The notes beneath the pieces are model-generated. The model was not told the DNA's origin. It saw nothing but the letters and a program-made list of their open reading frames with translations, and did not search any database. Positions 8,117 through 17,237 of a DNA stretch of 64,000 nt are shown here, one piece after another. The position numbers and the translations under genes are program-made. The DNA comes from Clostridia bacterium (GTDB lineage: Bacteria; Bacillota; Clostridia; Oscillospirales; Acutalibacteraceae), in NCBI GenBank assembly GCA_017435385.1, contig JAFSFB010000012.1, positions 1 to 64,000 on the forward strand. The letters are read 5' to 3'. How positions within the stretch are numbered: the first letter of the stretch is position 1; every line of letters begins with the position of its first letter.

Positions 8117-9637
8117 TTATTTAATAAGAGCTTCGCCGCTCATCTGAGCAGGCTGCTCAAGTCCCATGATCTTGAGCATTGTGGGAGCGATATCGCAAAG
8201 CTTGCCGCCCTCTTTAAGCTCGCAGGGATAGCCCATAACAATGAAGGGAACGGGATTGGTCGTGTGAGCGGTGAAGGGTGAGCCGTCGGGCTCAAACATC
8301 TTATCTGCGTTGCCGTGGTCAGCGGTGATGAGCATTACGCCGCCCTTTGCCATAACGGCATCCGCAACCTTGCCGACACATGTGTCAACAGCTTCAACAG
8401 CCTTGACAGCAGCCTCAAAAACGCCTGTGTGACCAACCATATCGCAGTTTGCGAAGTTGAGGACAATGGCATCATACATATCTGCGTTGATTTTTTCAAG
8501 GAGGGTATCTGTTACGATATAAGCACTCATTTCAGGCTGAAGGTCATAGGTCGCAACATTGGGAGAATCAATAAGAATTCTGTCCTCGCCCTCATAAACG
8601 GTTTCTTCTCCGCCATTGAGGAAGAAAGTTACATGGGCATACTTTGTGAACTCTGCAATTCTGAGCTGCTTAAGACCTGCCTTGCTGAAAACCTCACCGA
8701 TAGGCATATCGATTCTCTGAGGTTTATAAGCAACCTCAACATTGGGCATATCTGCCTCATACTGAGTCATGCAGACATAGTAAAGGTCGAGCTTCTTATC
8801 TCTTACAAAACCGTCAAAAGCAGGATCAACAAAAGCTCTTGTGATTTCTCTTGCTCTGTCGGGACGGAAGTTGAAGAAGATTACACTGTCACCGTCTTTA
8901 ACAGCTTCTGCCTTTTCGCTCACGCAAGGAACGATAAACTCATCAGTTACCTCGTTCTTATATGATTCTTCAATCATTTCGCAGGCGCATGCAAATTTAG
9001 GACCTTCGAGAGCAGTCATTGCACGGTAGGTCTTTTCTACACGGTCAAACTTTCTTTCTCTGTCCATCGCATAGTATCTGCCTTCAACAGTTGCAATCTC
9101 ACCAACTCCGATTTCAGCACATTTCTTATAAAGCTCTGCAAGGAAATCCTTACCGGAAGTGGGTGAAACATCTCTGCCATCCATAAGGCAATGAATAAAC
9201 ACTTTTTCAAGACCGTTGCGCTTTGCCAATTCAAGCAAACCGTAAAGATGAGTGTTATGGCTGTGAACGCCGCCGTCGGAAAGGAGTCCCATAAGGTGGA
9301 GCGCCGAGCCGTTCTTCTTGCAGTTTTCAACCGCACCGAGAAGAGCCTCGTTCTCAAAGAAATCGCCGTCATTGATCGACTTTGTGATTCTTGTAAGCTC
9401 CTGATAAACAACTCTGCCTGCGCCGATATTGGTATGGCCGACTTCGCTGTTACCCATCTGTCCGTCGGGCAGACCGACATCCATGCCCGAAGCGCCGATA
9501 TATGTCATCGGATTTTCTTTCATGATTTTGTCGAGGTTGGGTGTCTTTGCATAAGAAATGGCGTTGCCGTAATCGCTGTCATTTCTGCCGAAGCCGTCCA
9601 TGATACAAAGGAGAACAGGTTTTTTACTCATTTTCAT
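8117..9637 (-). CDS. gpmI: 2,3-bisphosphoglycerate-independent phosphoglycerate mutase
   Basis: A 506-residue, two-domain alkaline-phosphatase-superfamily enzyme that converts 3-phosphoglycerate to 2-phosphoglycerate in glycolysis, usually Mn-dependent. It shows the metal site DGFG near the start, the phospho-serine motif QMGNSEVGHTNIGAG, HCLMDGRD, RPDRAREI and the second metal cluster TADHGNADKM. Length is normal for the family. The ATG at 9637 is only 4 bases from AAAGGA; an ATG two codons later at 9631 is spaced 10 bases and may be the true start. It is the last gene of the pgk-tpiA-gpmI cluster. Confidence 0.95.
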   Translation of the reverse strand: MKMSKKPVLLCIMDGFGRNDSDYGNAISYAKTPNLDKIMKENPMTYIGASGMDVGLPDGQMGNSEVGHTNIGAGRVVYQELTRITKSINDGDFFENEALLGAVENCKKNGSALHLMGLLSDGGVHSHNTHLYGLLELAKRNGLEKVFIHCLMDGRDVSPTSGKDFLAELYKKCAEIGVGEIATVEGRYYAMDRERKFDRVEKTYRAMTALEGPKFACACEMIEESYKNEVTDEFIVPCVSEKAEAVKDGDSVIFFNFRPDRAREITRAFVDPAFDGFVRDKKLDLYYVCMTQYEADMPNVEVAYKPQRIDMPIGEVFSKAGLKQLRIAEFTKYAHVTFFLNGGEETVYEGEDRILIDSPNVATYDLQPEMSAYIVTDTLLEKINADMYDAIVLNFANCDMVGHTGVFEAAVKAVEAVDTCVGKVADAVMAKGGVMLITADHGNADKMFEPDGSPFTAHTTNPVPFIVMGYPCELKEGGKLCDIAPTMLKIMGLEQPAQMSGEALIK

Positions 9638-9662
9638 ACATTCCTTTCAGTTAGTCATTTTC

Positions 9663-9752
9663 GTAGGGAACACTCCCCAACATTCCTTTGCAGAACATTC
9701 GGGACCATTCCCTACATTTTTTGACGGGAACGGATTTGCCCGTTCCCGTCAA
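9663..9752. repeat. Palindromic repeat unit plus GC-rich hairpin between tpiA and gpmI
   Basis: GTAGGGAA at 9663 pairs with TTCCCTAC ending at 9715, with a partly complementary centre. A second hairpin follows at 9721-9752: TTGACGGGAACG pairs with CGTTCCCGTCAA. Neither is followed by a T tract on the transcribed strand, so they look like intercistronic repeat and RNA structure rather than terminators. Confidence 0.6.
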
Positions 9753-9769
9753 ATCAAATTGTAAGTTAA

Positions 9770-10537
9770 TTATTTTGAAGCTGCTTCGACAATCTTTGCG
9801 AACTTCTCTGCAACGAGTGAAGCGCCGCCGATAAGACCGCCGTCAACATCATACTGAGCAAGAAGATCGGCTGCATTTGCATCGTTCATTGAGCCGCCGT
9901 ACTGGATAACAAAACGGTCAGCATCTTCCTTGCTGTAAAGCTCTGCAATAAGAGCACGGATAACAGCGCAGACTTCGTTTGCCTGCTCGGGAGTTGCAGT
10001 CAGACCTGTACCGATAGCCCAGACGGGTTCGTAAGCGATGATGATGTTTGCAAGCTCATCCTTTGAAACGCCCGAAAGAGCAACCTTTGTCTGCTTTCTG
10101 ACAACCTCTGCAGTGATGCCGAGCTGTCTTTCTTCAAGAACCTCACCAACGCAAAGGATAACCTTGAGGCCTGCATTGAGAGCAGCTCTTGTGCGGTCAC
10201 GGACTGTTTCGTCGGTTTCGCCGAAATACTGTCTTCTTTCGGAGTGACCGATGATAACATAGGGAACGCCTGCAGCCTTGAGCATTTCAGCGGAAATTTC
10301 ACCCGTGAATGCGCCGCTTACAGCCCAATGACAGTTTTCTGCACCGATCTTGATGTTTGAGCCTTCAGCAGCTTCCATAGCGGCATAAAGGTCGATATAG
10401 GGAGCGCAGATAACAACATCGCAGTCAGCGTTTGCAACGAGGGGCTTCATCTCTTCGATGATAGCCTTTGTTTCTGCGGGAGTTTTGTTCATTTTCCAGT
10501 TACCTGCGATAACAGGTCTGCGGAGTGATTTATCCAT
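9770..10537 (-). CDS. tpiA: Triosephosphate isomerase
   Basis: A 255-residue TIM barrel enzyme that interconverts dihydroxyacetone phosphate and glyceraldehyde 3-phosphate. The family markers are present in order: GNWKMNKT (catalytic Lys), GHSERRQYFGE (catalytic His), AYEPVWAIGTG (catalytic Glu) and the phosphate loop IQYGGS followed by GGLIGGASL. AAAGGA lies 9-10 bases before the ATG. It is the middle gene of the reverse-strand glycolytic cluster. Confidence 0.97.
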   Translation of the reverse strand: MDKSLRRPVIAGNWKMNKTPAETKAIIEEMKPLVANADCDVVICAPYIDLYAAMEAAEGSNIKIGAENCHWAVSGAFTGEISAEMLKAAGVPYVIIGHSERRQYFGETDETVRDRTRAALNAGLKVILCVGEVLEERQLGITAEVVRKQTKVALSGVSKDELANIIIAYEPVWAIGTGLTATPEQANEVCAVIRALIAELYSKEDADRFVIQYGGSMNDANAADLLAQYDVDGGLIGGASLVAEKFAKIVEAASK

Positions 10538-10567
10538 GATTTTTATGTCCTTTCACAGAATTGCACA

Positions 10568-10592
10568 GCGGGCGGATAATATCCGCCCCTAC
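10568..10592. repeat. Short palindromic repeat, CCTAC-tailed
   Basis: GCGGGCGGAT and ATCCGCCC form a palindrome followed by CCTAC in the pgk-tpiA spacer. It has no T tract and resembles the units at 7926, 45232 and 45283. The rest of the 187-bp spacer shows no clear signal. Confidence 0.55.
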
Positions 10593-10724
10593 ACAAATAA
10601 TTTTAAAATTTCTTACATTTGGGTTTCATTAATGATAACGGATTTTTGGATGAAATTTGGTTTTCGCACCGAACGCCGCATATATCTATACGCAAGCGAG
10701 CGAAAAAGTCAAAGATCGCAAAAA

Positions 10725-11936
10725 TTATTTGTCATTAACAGCTTCGATGCCGGGAAGAGCCTTACCCTCAAGGAATTCGAGAGATGCGCCGCCGCCGGTT
10801 GAGATGTGAGTCATCTTGTCGCCGAAGCCGAGAGTGTTGACTGCTGCTGCGGAGTCGCCGCCGCCGATGATTGTAACTGCATCTGTTTCAGCGAGTGCCT
10901 TTGCAACTGCGATCGTGCCCTTAGCAAGAGTGGGATTCTCGAAAACGCCCATGGGGCCGTTCCATACAACTGTCTTTGCGCTCTTGACTGCTTCTGCATA
11001 GAGTTCAGCGGTCTTGGGACCGATGTCAAGGCCTTCCTTGTCAGCAGGAATAGCGTCAGCTGCATAAACTTCTGTTTCGATCTCTGCATCGATGGGGTTG
11101 GGGAAGCCTGCTGCGGTTACAACGTCAACGGGAAGAAGGATCTTAACGCCCTTTTCTTCTGCCTGAGCGAGCATGTTCTTGCAATAGTCAATCTTGCTCT
11201 CGTCAAGGAGAGAGTTGCCTACGCCGTAGCCCTGAGCTGCAAGGAAGGTATAAGCCATGCCACCGCCGATGATAAGAGTGTCAGCCTTGTTGAGAAGGTT
11301 TTCGATAACATTGAGCTTATCAGCAACCTTAGCACCGCCGAGGATAGTTACGAAGGGTCTTTCGGGAGCTTCAACAGCGTTGCCGAGATACTGAAGCTCT
11401 TTGCCCATGAGGTAACCTACTGCTGCTTCTTCAACAAAAGCAGTTACGCCGACTGTTGAGCAGTGAGCTCTGTGAGCTGCACCGAAAGCATCGTTGACAT
11501 AGAGCTCGCAAAGGCTTGCAAGATCCTTTGAGAAAGCTTCGCCGTTCTTTGTTTCCTCTGCACGGAAACGGGTGTTTTCAAGAAGAACAACATCGCCGTC
11601 GTTCATAGCGGCAACTGCTGCCTTTGCGTTTTCGCCGACAACTGTGTCATCAGCTGCGAAAACAACTTCCTTGCCGAGCTTCTCGCTGAGTCTTGCAGCA
11701 ACGGGAGCAAGGGAGAACTTTGCTTCGGGGCCGTTCTTGGGCTTGCCGAGGTGGGAGCAGAGGATAACCTTTGCACCGTCATTTATAAGCTTCTGAATTG
11801 TGGGAAGAGCAGCGTTGATTCTGTTTTCGTCTGTGATAACGCCTTCCTTGAGGGGAACGTTAAAGTCGCAGCGAACAAGAACCTTCTTGCCCTTTGCATT
11901 AATGTCGTCTACTGTTTTCTTGTTAAGTAAGCTCAT
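10725..11936 (-). CDS. pgk: Phosphoglycerate kinase
   Basis: A 403-residue two-domain enzyme making ATP from 1,3-bisphosphoglycerate. Visible markers are [12 protein letters not shown] (N domain), [25 protein letters not shown], the AILGG-type stretch [12 protein letters not shown], and the nucleotide site GGGDSAAAV near the C-terminus. The real start is ATG 11936, with AAAGGA upstream; an in-frame ATG at 11975 lacks a site. The likely order of transcription is pgk, tpiA, gpmI; the usual gap gene is not next to it here. Confidence 0.96.
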   Translation of the reverse strand: MSLLNKKTVDDINAKGKKVLVRCDFNVPLKEGVITDENRINAALPTIQKLINDGAKVILCSHLGKPKNGPEAKFSLAPVAARLSEKLGKEVVFAADDTVVGENAKAAVAAMNDGDVVLLENTRFRAEETKNGEAFSKDLASLCELYVNDAFGAAHRAHCSTVGVTAFVEEAAVGYLMGKELQYLGNAVEAPERPFVTILGGAKVADKLNVIENLLNKADTLIIGGGMAYTFLAAQGYGVGNSLLDESKIDYCKNMLAQAEEKGVKILLPVDVVTAAGFPNPIDAEIETEVYAADAIPADKEGLDIGPKTAELYAEAVKSAKTVVWNGPMGVFENPTLAKGTIAVAKALAETDAVTIIGGGDSAAAVNTLGFGDKMTHISTGGGASLEFLEGKALPGIEAVNDK

Positions 11937-12112
11937 TTCAAATCGTCCTTTCAGATTTAATAGTATTTGTTGCATACTTTACCAATTACCTATTTTATTA
12001 TATTATGGCAATTTTTTCAAGCATTATTTATCGTTATTTTGCCGAATATAAAAGCGTTTTCGGGCTTTTAATTGTAAGGTAAGAACTTAAATGCCGATTC
12101 TCAACAAAATAA

Positions 12113-12141
12113 TTGACTCACTTTTCCTCTTTTGGTATAAT
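12113..12141 (+). promoter_or_regulatory. Sigma-A promoter
   Basis: TTGACT (12113-12118), a 17-base spacer and TATAAT (12136-12141), upstream of the pair of membrane-anchored proteins starting at 12173. Confidence 0.85.
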
Positions 12142-12172
12142 ATACGGAACAATACATCGGGGAGAGATGATC

Positions 12173-13018
12173 ATGAGCATATTTCAGATCGTTATCACAA
12201 AGCTTATCTCGACCGTTCTTGCGGTGATATTCATTCCGTTTTCCGTACTTACTCACGGAATTGATTTTTTGTCATCGGGCGGTCATACGGACACGGCGAA
12301 AACGAATGTTGTCGGACTCGGTGCGATTTTCCGTTCTCAGGGAATGACGACCGACGGCGAAACATTTTATTTTTCGTCAAAGACAACTCTTATCCGCACG
12401 AAGCTCGATTCAAAGACGGTTATCGACGCCGATTATTCCGCAATTCCCGATGAACTGAAGGAGAATTACGGAATCGCTCACATCGGCGGACTCAGCTATT
12501 ATGACGGCTTCATATATGCAGGCATGGAGGACAGCAAGGTCTGGGACTATCCGATCGTCGGCGTTTATGATGCCGAAACCCTTGATTTCGTTGAATATTT
12601 CATTCTTGACAGCGAAACCGTTACGAGAGGTCTGCCCTGGGTCTGCGTTGACGGCGAAACGGGTTATCTCTACTGCACGGACCACTCCAAGCAGCCGACG
12701 AAGCTTCTCGTTTACGACACGGCAAACGAAATGAAATTCATGAAGGAGATTCCTCTTTCCTTCAGCGTTCCGTCGATTCAGGGAGCCGAATTCCATAACG
12801 GCATTCTTTATGCCGCAACGAACGATGAAACAAAGGCAATTTACAAAATCAACCCCGAAAGCGGAGAGGTTGAAAAGCATCTTGACAGAAATCTTCTCGG
12901 CGGCGAGGGTGAGGGAATGACCTTCATCACAAAGGAAAACGGAAAAACCGTTCTCGTTGCGATGGATATGGGAACGATCTTCATCAACGCATTTATCAGA
13001 GAATATCCCGCAGACTAA
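12173..13018 (+). CDS. Membrane-anchored protein with a beta-propeller-like region, unknown function
   Basis: A 281-residue protein. The first ~30 residues are hydrophobic and would act as an uncleaved signal anchor. The rest contains repeated units that each read like a propeller blade (for example GLSYYDGFIYAG, VDGETGYLYCTD, EFHNGILYAATND, followed by a short variable-value strand), similar in style to YncE or strictosidine-synthase-like propellers. No catalytic motif is clear. ATG 12173 has GGGGAG 8 bases upstream; ATG 12167 two codons earlier is too close. It is followed after 13 bases by another anchored protein, so both are probably made together and act outside the membrane. Confidence 0.65.
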   Translation: MSIFQIVITKLISTVLAVIFIPFSVLTHGIDFLSSGGHTDTAKTNVVGLGAIFRSQGMTTDGETFYFSSKTTLIRTKLDSKTVIDADYSAIPDELKENYGIAHIGGLSYYDGFIYAGMEDSKVWDYPIVGVYDAETLDFVEYFILDSETVTRGLPWVCVDGETGYLYCTDHSKQPTKLLVYDTANEMKFMKEIPLSFSVPSIQGAEFHNGILYAATNDETKAIYKINPESGEVEKHLDRNLLGGEGEGMTFITKENGKTVLVAMDMGTIFINAFIREYPAD

Positions 13019-13031
13019 GGAGCATCAGATC

Positions 13032-14027
13032 ATGAAAAGCAATAAAATCGTCGCAGCCGTTGCCGCCTTTGCCGTTATATTCACGGCGGTTGCATGCGTG
13101 CTTGTTTACAAATATGTAAAAGAAAATCAGAGTCCCGTTCCCGAAGTTCAATCAACAACAGCTTATCAGGAGGAAACCGCAGATGTTTTCCTGCCCGTAA
13201 CGGAGCTTCCGTCTGTTTCTCAGACTCTGCCCGTTCCGAGCGAGAGTGAAACGCTTCTTTCCTCTGAGCCTTCAACCGCTCAGACATCGGAAAATGTTTC
13301 CGTCAGCGAAAAGGTAACCCAGATAGTTCAGACAACGAACAAGGCGTTCAGAGAAGTTTTCAAAATGCCTTCCGCACCGAAGTATGTTCCGCCCGATGCC
13401 GACATTGACTTTGAAACGGCAAAGGTCCTTTCTTATAAATATGACCCTGACGGCGGATATTTCTATACCGACGACAAAAACTGCTGGCAGCAGAATTTCG
13501 GCTTCAACGAGGGCTATGACAGCATGGCTCCTCTCGGCATGATGAACTATGACACAGTCAGAGTCAAGTTTGAATATGACAACAAGGAATGGCTCATCCA
13601 GATGTGGAAGGGACAGTACGGCTATGCGTTTGTCGGCGGTGAGGTCGGCGTTTATACGAGAAAGATCGGAGCAAGCGGAACTCATTACAACTGCGCCAAA
13701 GAAGAGGACTGGCTCAACATGGAAATGGCGTTTATCTGGGACAGAAGCCATAACGGCAATTATCAGACGATATTCACGAGGGATTACACTCAGTATTGGT
13801 GGTGCACGGGCTTTGTTCCCGGTCTTGAAACGGGTTCGCCGAGAGATCAGTTCAGACTCATTACACACATCACCTTTGAGTCACCCGAAATGGCGGAGCT
13901 TTTCTGCTCAGAGTTTGAAAAGCACGGCTTCCGCAGAGTTGCAAAGCTCAACAACAGCGAGATCGACACCTTCGTTCAGGTCGGAGCGGATGTTGCTTTC
14001 GTATGGCAGAATATAGTGCATAATTAA
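13032..14027 (+). CDS. Membrane-anchored DUF4474 domain protein
   Basis: A 331-residue protein with an N-terminal membrane segment (about residues 5-25), a ~95-residue Ser/Thr/Glu/Pro-rich linker and a C-terminal DUF4474 domain. The domain is recognised from K-Y-D-P-D-G-G-Y-F-Y-T-D-D, the C-W-Q-x-N-F-G-F-N-E-x-Y-D stretch, then WLIQMWKGQYG and QYWWCTGFVPG. DUF4474 has no known function; it occurs in Clostridia as a secreted domain. AGGAG precedes ATG 13032. Its neighbour at 12173 is also anchored, which suggests a joint extracellular role. Confidence 0.8.
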   Translation: MKSNKIVAAVAAFAVIFTAVACVLVYKYVKENQSPVPEVQSTTAYQEETADVFLPVTELPSVSQTLPVPSESETLLSSEPSTAQTSENVSVSEKVTQIVQTTNKAFREVFKMPSAPKYVPPDADIDFETAKVLSYKYDPDGGYFYTDDKNCWQQNFGFNEGYDSMAPLGMMNYDTVRVKFEYDNKEWLIQMWKGQYGYAFVGGEVGVYTRKIGASGTHYNCAKEEDWLNMEMAFIWDRSHNGNYQTIFTRDYTQYWWCTGFVPGLETGSPRDQFRLITHITFESPEMAELFCSEFEKHGFRRVAKLNNSEIDTFVQVGADVAFVWQNIVHN

Positions 14028-14036
14028 ATTAAATTT

Positions 14037-14070
14037 GAGGGCGATTCCGAAAAATCGCCCTTTTTCTTTT
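14037..14070 (+). terminator. Intrinsic terminator
   Basis: GAGGGCGATT and AATCGCCC form a stem followed by a T-rich run, after the DUF4474 gene. Confidence 0.88.
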
Positions 14071-14083
14071 TGAAAAGCGGGAG

Positions 14084-14106
14084 TGTAACCTCTTTTTCTT
14101 CGTCTA
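14084..14106 (+). promoter_or_regulatory. Candidate ECF-type promoter (autoregulated sigma gene)
   Basis: TGTAAC at 14084 and CGTCTA at 14101 resemble ECF -35 and -10 elements upstream of the sigma gene. The spacer is 11 bases, shorter than the usual ~16, so the assignment is tentative. Confidence 0.35.
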
Positions 14107-14145
14107 ACAAATGAAAGGGCATCCTTTCGGAAAGGAGAAGAGCCT

Positions 14146-14703
14146 ATGGATAACGGTGCAAGTAGCTACCGCCGTTTTCTTGACGGTGACGACAACGGTC
14201 TTGTTGAACTGATAAAAGATTATAAAGACGGACTCACTCTTTATCTCTGCGGCTTTACGGACAACATTCTGACCGCAGAAGAAGCCATGGAGGAGGTCTT
14301 CGTTAAGCTCGCAGTCAAAAAACCGAAATTCTCGGGAAGATCCTCGTTCAAAAGCTGGCTTTACGCCATAGGTCGGAACACGGCAATCGACTTCATGCGC
14401 CGCAGCAGCAGGCATAAGCATGAAAATATTGACGATTATGTCGCACTTGCCGCAGAGGAATCGGAGCTCGAAAAAGCATTTCTGATTGAAGAAAGAAAAA
14501 TCCGTCTTCACTCGGCGATGAAAGAGCTCAAGGCGGAGCACAGACAGATTCTCTGGCTTATCTATTTCGGGGATTTCAGCGTTTCCGAGGCCTCGGTGAT
14601 AATGAAAAAGAGCAAACACGCAACCGAAAATCTTTTATACAGAGCAAGGCTCTCTCTCAGAACAAAGCTTGAAAAGGAGGGCTTCGTTTATGAAGAATTA
14701 TAA
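14146..14703 (+). CDS. ECF-type RNA polymerase sigma factor
   Basis: A 185-residue protein with sigma-70 region 2 (about 10-90; A-E-E-A-M-E-E-V-F-V-K-L, then F-K-S-W-L-Y-A-I-G-R-N-T-A-I-D) and region 4 (about 120-175; L-K-x-E-H-R-Q-I-L-W-L-I-Y-F-G-D-F-S-V-S-E, then T-E-N-L-L-Y-R-A-R). It lacks regions 1 and 3, as ECF sigma factors do. AAGGAG lies 7-8 bases before ATG 14146. The next gene overlaps its end by 14 bases and encodes a membrane protein, the usual arrangement of an ECF sigma factor with its anti-sigma partner. The inducing signal is unknown. Confidence 0.9.
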   Translation: MDNGASSYRRFLDGDDNGLVELIKDYKDGLTLYLCGFTDNILTAEEAMEEVFVKLAVKKPKFSGRSSFKSWLYAIGRNTAIDFMRRSSRHKHENIDDYVALAAEESELEKAFLIEERKIRLHSAMKELKAEHRQILWLIYFGDFSVSEASVIMKKSKHATENLLYRARLSLRTKLEKEGFVYEEL

Positions 14704-15847
14704 CGAAATTGCCGAAAGCGTTTTCATCCGCAGGGACAAGGCTCTTGCCGAAAAAACAAGACGCCGCAAAACAGCAAAAAATATAGTTCTGCCCGTCATC
14801 TGCCTTTGTGCGGTCGTGGGCGCAGTCATCGGCTTCGGTCACGAATGGGAACCGACTCATGCCGCCCCGACATCGGAACAGAATAAAACTCAGAACAAAA
14901 TCGTTATCAACACAGAGCTGCCCGAAAATGTCGGAACCAACGGCATTGCCGATTTTTGCCTTGATGCAAATGATTTCGTGCCGATGACAAAAGACGAGCT
15001 CCGTGCCTTTTACGGAACGGAAATCTTTCCGTGGACTCCTCCCGATATGGCGGAATATGTCGGTCATCTCAGTACCGATGAATCGGGACAGTACGGGATT
15101 TTCCGTGCAAACGGCGGCACGGGCAATATAACGCACGATAATCTGCTGATACTTTTCACTAACCGTGAAGCTGAGGAAAGAAGAGGCCTTGAAATCGAGG
15201 TATCCAAAAAATACAGATATCTCAGCGTAAACAACTGGGGCAGTATACAATCTCATGATACTCTGTCAAAGGAATTCCCCTGCTCAATTATAAACGGAAC
15301 AGAGGTTTATATTTACCAAAACCTCAGGACAGGCGGAGGATATTCGGCTGTTTTCATCTATAACGATACGGGCTTCAGCATCTCTGCCGACGGCTTCAGC
15401 GAGGATGAGCTTGTCAGGGTTATCGAATCGCTCACGGAATGCGGAGATAAGTTCAAGGGAAATGAATATAATCCCAATCCCGTTCTCCCAATAATTCAGG
15501 ATTTCGAAAGCGATATGCGGACGATGAATATGCATCCCGAAAACGGTGAAATCGTTATGAGCCCTGCTTTGCTCAACGCCATGGAGCGTCACGGTGACAA
15601 GGCGAAATATATCGTTGCCGTCACCGTCTGCAGATCGGGAAAAGCTCTCGGCACAAACTCCGACGAGGTTATGGCGGAAAGGCAAAGATTCATCGACCTC
15701 GGATATATCGTATATTATACGGAGCATACCACCCCGACACCGAACGTTTACCGCTATGTTTTCGGTTTTCACGCATCGTATGAAGAACTCAAAAATCTTC
15801 CTGCAAACAGCGAATACGGGTATATAATCAAACTCTGTGATGAATAA
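14690..15847 (+). CDS. Membrane-anchored protein paired with the ECF sigma factor (putative anti-sigma)
   Basis: A 385-residue protein. Residues 1-25 are cytoplasmic and rich in Arg/Lys, a single membrane helix lies at about 26-47, and the rest would face outside. The short cytoplasmic part carries no zinc-binding HxxxCxxC motif, so it is not a classic ZAS anti-sigma domain. GGAGGG lies 8-9 bases before ATG 14690, inside the sigma gene, so translation is probably coupled. The role as a regulator of the sigma factor is inferred from position only. A terminator follows. Confidence 0.7.
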   Translation: MKNYNEIAESVFIRRDKALAEKTRRRKTAKNIVLPVICLCAVVGAVIGFGHEWEPTHAAPTSEQNKTQNKIVINTELPENVGTNGIADFCLDANDFVPMTKDELRAFYGTEIFPWTPPDMAEYVGHLSTDESGQYGIFRANGGTGNITHDNLLILFTNREAEERRGLEIEVSKKYRYLSVNNWGSIQSHDTLSKEFPCSIINGTEVYIYQNLRTGGGYSAVFIYNDTGFSISADGFSEDELVRVIESLTECGDKFKGNEYNPNPVLPIIQDFESDMRTMNMHPENGEIVMSPALLNAMERHGDKAKYIVAVTVCRSGKALGTNSDEVMAERQRFIDLGYIVYYTEHTTPTPNVYRYVFGFHASYEELKNLPANSEYGYIIKLCDE

Positions 15848-15853
15848 AAAAGC

Positions 15854-15889
15854 AACGGCTTGTACGGATTTTTCCATACAAGCCGTTTT
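15854..15889. terminator. Bidirectional terminator
   Basis: AACGGCTTGTA pairs with TACAAGCCGTT between the convergent ECF-partner and CARF-nuclease genes, with A-rich sequence before and T-rich sequence after. Confidence 0.85.
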
Positions 15890-15894
15890 CATGT

Positions 15895-17109
15895 TCATTT
15901 AAGCTCCGTAACCTTTTCGAGCTGTTTCATTACGGTTCCGTTTTCAAAATATCTTTCGTCGATGATCGAGATCTGCATTTCTTCCGCACGCTCCCATATG
16001 GGAGATTTTCTGTCAACAGATTTCGTTGTTGCAAGAACTGCGGCGGCAAGCTCTCCCCCGAACTTCTTTCTCAAAGCATAAAGCTCGTTGAGATCATCGT
16101 TTGTCGGCATTCTCGTTTTGCACGAAACAAAAACGGGAAGAACTCCTCTCGTCAGAACAACATCGACCTCGTTTCTCGGAACGGGTCGGTCAACGATCTC
16201 TTCGAGGGATTCGGATCTCGAGGGGATATCCCAGACGAATTTGACGCTTGACTGAACATCGAAGAATTTTTCGCTTTCTATGCCTGCAAGATAGATCGCA
16301 AGCTCCAGCCACACTCCCTCATTGACGAGAAGCATCGCCATTTCTCTGTTGATGAAGCTGAATCTGACCCGCTTTTTATCGGGAGAAAATCTGAGATATT
16401 CTATAATACCTGCGGCGGCAAGCTCCCTCATGATCTCTTCGTGGCACCGAAAGGTTTTTCCGTCGCCGTCATCAAACGAAAAAACCGCATCAACATTCAG
16501 ATCGTCCGCAACTCTCTCGTTCTCGCCCTTTGCAACCTTCTGCAAATACTTTATGAAGCGGTTCCATACATCACGGTTTTTAAAACAAACGCCGATAACT
16601 TTGCGGATAATCTCCCATTCTTCATCGGTGAATTTCTTGTTTCTCGAATCGGAATATACCGTTCCGCCCGCAATAGTTATGAACGCATCGCAGGAAAGTC
16701 CGATATCGACCCCGGTCAGTCTTTCCTCGCCGAGATGGCGGAAGGCATTTATGCTTCTGTCGTAATAAACTATCTTTGCATCGTAAGGAATCAGACTGCC
16801 TGCCGCAACAAGCGCAAGGTCCCTGCCGCCCGTGACATCGATAAAGCATTCGTTGCCTGCTTCGGTTTCACGGCGGATAAGCTCTTTCAGCTTTCTGCGC
16901 ATTTCATCATAGTTATCCGAATCGGCGGCGGAAAAGCTGAAGGAGCAATCAAGCCCCACAAGCTGAGCATATTCATGCGCTGCAGACGAAACATCGATAT
17001 CCAGCGATTCATAATCGCCGAGAAAGCATACCCTGTCGGGTTCAAAAACGGTTGCGGCAAGATAATTATAAATGGGTTCCTGATCAAAAAGCTCAATCAA
17101 AGTTTTCAT
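15895..17109 (-). CDS. CARF-DUF1887 nuclease of the Card1/Can2 type, without CRISPR genes
   Basis: A 404-residue soluble protein. The N-terminal ~150 residues look like a CARF domain: VCFLGDYES near residue 28 and the ligand-loop motif IDVTGGRDLALVAAG (about 90-104). A helical middle follows. The C-terminal ~110 residues match a PD-(D/E)xK-type nuclease of DUF1887, with NEVDVVLTRG (313-322) and VFVSCK (326-331). Known Card1/Can2 proteins bind cyclic tetra-adenylate made by type III CRISPR Cas10 and then cut DNA or RNA. No cas gene or CRISPR array lies in this window. GAGGATG precedes the ATG. It is transcribed away from the HD hydrolase gene. Family is well supported; activator and target are inferred. 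Confidence 0.82.
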   Translation of the reverse strand: MKTLIELFDQEPIYNYLAATVFEPDRVCFLGDYESLDIDVSSAAHEYAQLVGLDCSFSFSAADSDNYDEMRRKLKELIRRETEAGNECFIDVTGGRDLALVAAGSLIPYDAKIVYYDRSINAFRHLGEERLTGVDIGLSCDAFITIAGGTVYSDSRNKKFTDEEWEIIRKVIGVCFKNRDVWNRFIKYLQKVAKGENERVADDLNVDAVFSFDDGDGKTFRCHEEIMRELAAAGIIEYLRFSPDKKRVRFSFINREMAMLLVNEGVWLELAIYLAGIESEKFFDVQSSVKFVWDIPSRSESLEEIVDRPVPRNEVDVVLTRGVLPVFVSCKTRMPTNDDLNELYALRKKFGGELAAAVLATTKSVDRKSPIWERAEEMQISIIDERYFENGTVMKQLEKVTELK

Positions 17110-17188
17110 TCTTCATCCTCGGTTTCGGATCATGTATATTGTTTTTACAGTTTATCACATTTATTCATATTTTTCAACCTTACTGCTA

Positions 17189-17217
17189 TTGCGGAGAAAA
17201 AGAAAAAGTGATATATT
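17189..17217 (+). promoter_or_regulatory. Sigma-A promoter of the HD hydrolase gene
   Basis: TTGCGG (17189-17194), 17 bases, TATATT (17212-17217), just upstream of ATG 17238. Confidence 0.65.
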
Positions 17218-17237
17218 GTTTTTCAGAGGTGAAAAAT

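Noticed and set aside
8315-8965. Forward reading frame of 216 codons over gpmI
   Set aside because: Antisense to conserved gpmI motifs, with Cys/Ile-rich low-quality translation and no start signal.
9721-9752. GC-rich hairpin as a terminator between tpiA and gpmI
   Set aside because: On the transcribed (reverse) strand the stem is followed by A-rich, not T-rich, sequence, so it does not fit an intrinsic terminator.
16441-17211. Forward reading frame of 256 codons over the CARF nuclease gene
   Set aside because: The reverse-strand protein has clear CARF and nuclease motifs and a proper start; the forward frame has neither.
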